7,310 nt of DNA from Parasulfuritortus sp037446165 (GTDB lineage: Bacteria; Pseudomonadota; Gammaproteobacteria; Burkholderiales; Thiobacillaceae), in contig JBBIJC010000112.1 in NCBI GenBank assembly GCA_037446165.1, positions 1 through 7,310 of the forward strand. The letters are read 5' to 3'. Below, one piece after another: positions 6,595 to 7,310 of the stretch. The notes under the pieces are model-generated. The model was given only the letters and a program-made list of their open reading frames with translations, had not been told where the DNA came from and ran no database searches. The translations under genes were made by a program, and so were the position numbers. How positions within the stretch are numbered: position 1 is the stretch's first letter; each line of letters starts with the position of its first letter.

Positions 6595-6954
6595 TCAGAG
6601 CATCGGCAACAACCGCGGTTCCGCCTTGAGCTGGTCGCCCCGGCCCCAGGCCGTCACTGCCTCGATGAACAGCGATGACTGGTTCGGATGACGCACACAC
6701 AAGTCGTACTCGGCGAAATAGCTGCCGTCGCTGTTGATGATCAGCTTGCCGACCCGCTCGTTCATTGCGTTGCGCCAGACACCTTCATAGCCGGGCTGGC
6801 CGTTGGCCGGGTCGATGACCTGCTCGAGCACCAGCGACTCGATCTTGATGTCGGGCAATTTCTGAGCGGGGACATACTTGATCGCCTCGCCACGCAAGGT
6901 ATCGACCAGACGCTGGATTGCAGTTTCGACCTCGGGCGGCATATGACTGGCCAT
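6595..6954 (-). CDS. Unrecognised 119-residue protein co-translated with a [2Fe-2S] ferredoxin
   Basis: The product begins MASHMPPEVETAIQRLVDTL and is a small soluble protein of no family I can name. An amphipathic N-terminal helix (about 7-24) is followed by PAQKLPDIKIESLVLEQVID (29-48) and then a mixed region with LIINSDGSYFAEYDLCVRHP (71-90). It ends with a helix, FIEAVTAWGRG (96-106), and a hydrophobic tail. It has a single cysteine (Cys87), so it is unlikely to hold a metal cluster alone. The ATG at 6954 overlaps the ferredoxin stop by one base (TGATG); an internal ATG at 6942 would remove four residues. There is no good Shine-Dalgarno sequence, so it is probably translated by coupling with the ferredoxin. 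The obvious hypothesis is a partner or chaperone of that ferredoxin or of another nitrogenase component, but nothing in the sequence proves it. Confidence 0.85.
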   Translation of the reverse strand: MASHMPPEVETAIQRLVDTLRGEAIKYVPAQKLPDIKIESLVLEQVIDPANGQPGYEGVWRNAMNERVGKLIINSDGSYFAEYDLCVRHPNQSSLFIEAVTAWGRGDQLKAEPRLLPML

Positions 6955-7277
6955 CACCAGATGTCCGACGGAACCTTTAGCCGCTCGACCACGGTGCCGC
7001 CCAGCAGATGCTCGTCGAAGATGGCGTTGACGTCGTCCTTGGTCACCGGGCCGTACATCACACCCTCCGGGTAGACCAGGACGTTGGTGCCGGTGCTGCA
7101 TGGACCCAGGCAGCCGGTGGCGGTGATCGCGATCTTGTCGAAGCACTGACGTTGCTGGAACTGGAAGTAGAACTCGTCCAGCACATCGCGGCAGGCCTTC
7201 TCGGCGCAGGAGCCGCGCGGGTGGCCGGGCGGTCTGGCTTGTGAACAGACGAATACGTGTTTTTCTGGTCTAGGCAT
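6954..7277 (-). CDS. Thioredoxin-fold [2Fe-2S] ferredoxin, Shethna protein I type
   Basis: This 107-residue protein closely resembles the [2Fe-2S] ferredoxin I (Shethna protein I) of Azotobacter vinelandii and the Clostridium pasteurianum 2Fe-2S ferredoxin, both linked to nitrogen-fixing metabolism. Shared features include HVFVCSQARPPGHPRGSC near the N terminus, TGCLGPCSTGTNVLVYPEGV in the middle, an MYGPV strand, the HLLGG helix end and a C-terminal IW. Cys11, Cys24, Cys56 and Cys60 match the four cluster-ligand positions. Two further cysteines, Cys29 and Cys45, are also present. It is expected to be a soluble electron carrier; its physiological partner, even in Azotobacter, is not settled to my knowledge. 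The ATG at 7277 is chosen because AAGGA lies eight bases before it and because it gives family length; an open extension upstream is not conserved in character. It is the first gene of the visible minus-strand operon. Confidence 0.93.
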   Translation of the reverse strand: MPRPEKHVFVCSQARPPGHPRGSCAEKACRDVLDEFYFQFQQRQCFDKIAITATGCLGPCSTGTNVLVYPEGVMYGPVTKDDVNAIFDEHLLGGTVVERLKVPSDIW

Positions 7278-7285
7278 ATTCCGTT

Positions 7286-7290
7286 TCCTT
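7286..7290 (-). promoter_or_regulatory. Ribosome binding site of the [2Fe-2S] ferredoxin gene
   Basis: AAGGA on the minus strand lies eight bases before the ATG at 7277. The remaining bases to 7310 contain no visible sigma-54 (GG-N10-GC) promoter or NifA site, so the operon promoter or upstream genes lie outside the window. Confidence 0.6.
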
Positions 7291-7310
7291 TGTCTCACGT
7301 CGCTTCCGCG

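Noticed and set aside
7278..7310. Possible nif promoter upstream of the ferredoxin
   Set aside because: Only 33 bases remain. They hold a Shine-Dalgarno sequence but no visible sigma-54 or NifA-binding pattern.

Overview
The window is high-GC DNA, read here as coming from a nitrogen-fixing proteobacterium. A betaproteobacterium of the Rhodocyclales or Neisseriales type is my best guess, based on gene content and composition; the window has no rRNA or other phylogenetic marker to settle it. Coding density is very high, and the two gene blocks converge on a gap of about 70 bases.

Plus strand, 1-3395: the end of a potassium-limitation regulatory operon. kdpD (sensor histidine kinase; only its first few codons lie outside the window) overlaps kdpE (OmpR-type response regulator) by one base. 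The structural genes kdpFABC would be expected upstream, outside the window.

Convergent gap, about 3391-3477: two nested inverted repeats span the kdpE stop codon and the stop codon of the opposing last gene. They probably form a bidirectional terminator-like or REP-like structure.

Minus strand, 7277 down to 3466: seven tightly packed genes that look like one transcription unit of nitrogen-fixation accessory functions. In transcription order they are: a thioredoxin-fold [2Fe-2S] ferredoxin of the Azotobacter Shethna protein I / Clostridium pasteurianum type; an unrecognised 119-residue protein; an unrecognised 143-residue protein with a probable GTG start; a short NifZ; a two-domain SagB/ThcOx-type nitroreductase-family flavoprotein; a four-unit ankyrin protein; and a TPR-like helical protein. 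Junctions are overlaps of 1, 4, 8 and about 28 bases or gaps of 2 and 14 bases, which points to translational coupling. Only the ferredoxin and nifZ have clear Shine-Dalgarno sequences of their own.

Together the minus-strand genes suggest a module for nitrogenase maturation, electron supply or protection. Its start, and probably nifHDK or similar genes, lies beyond base 7310. The most interesting content is the pair of unrecognised proteins and the azoline-dehydrogenase-like flavoprotein sitting beside NifZ with no peptide-maturation partners in view. No tRNA, rRNA, CRISPR array, insertion sequence or phage gene was seen.
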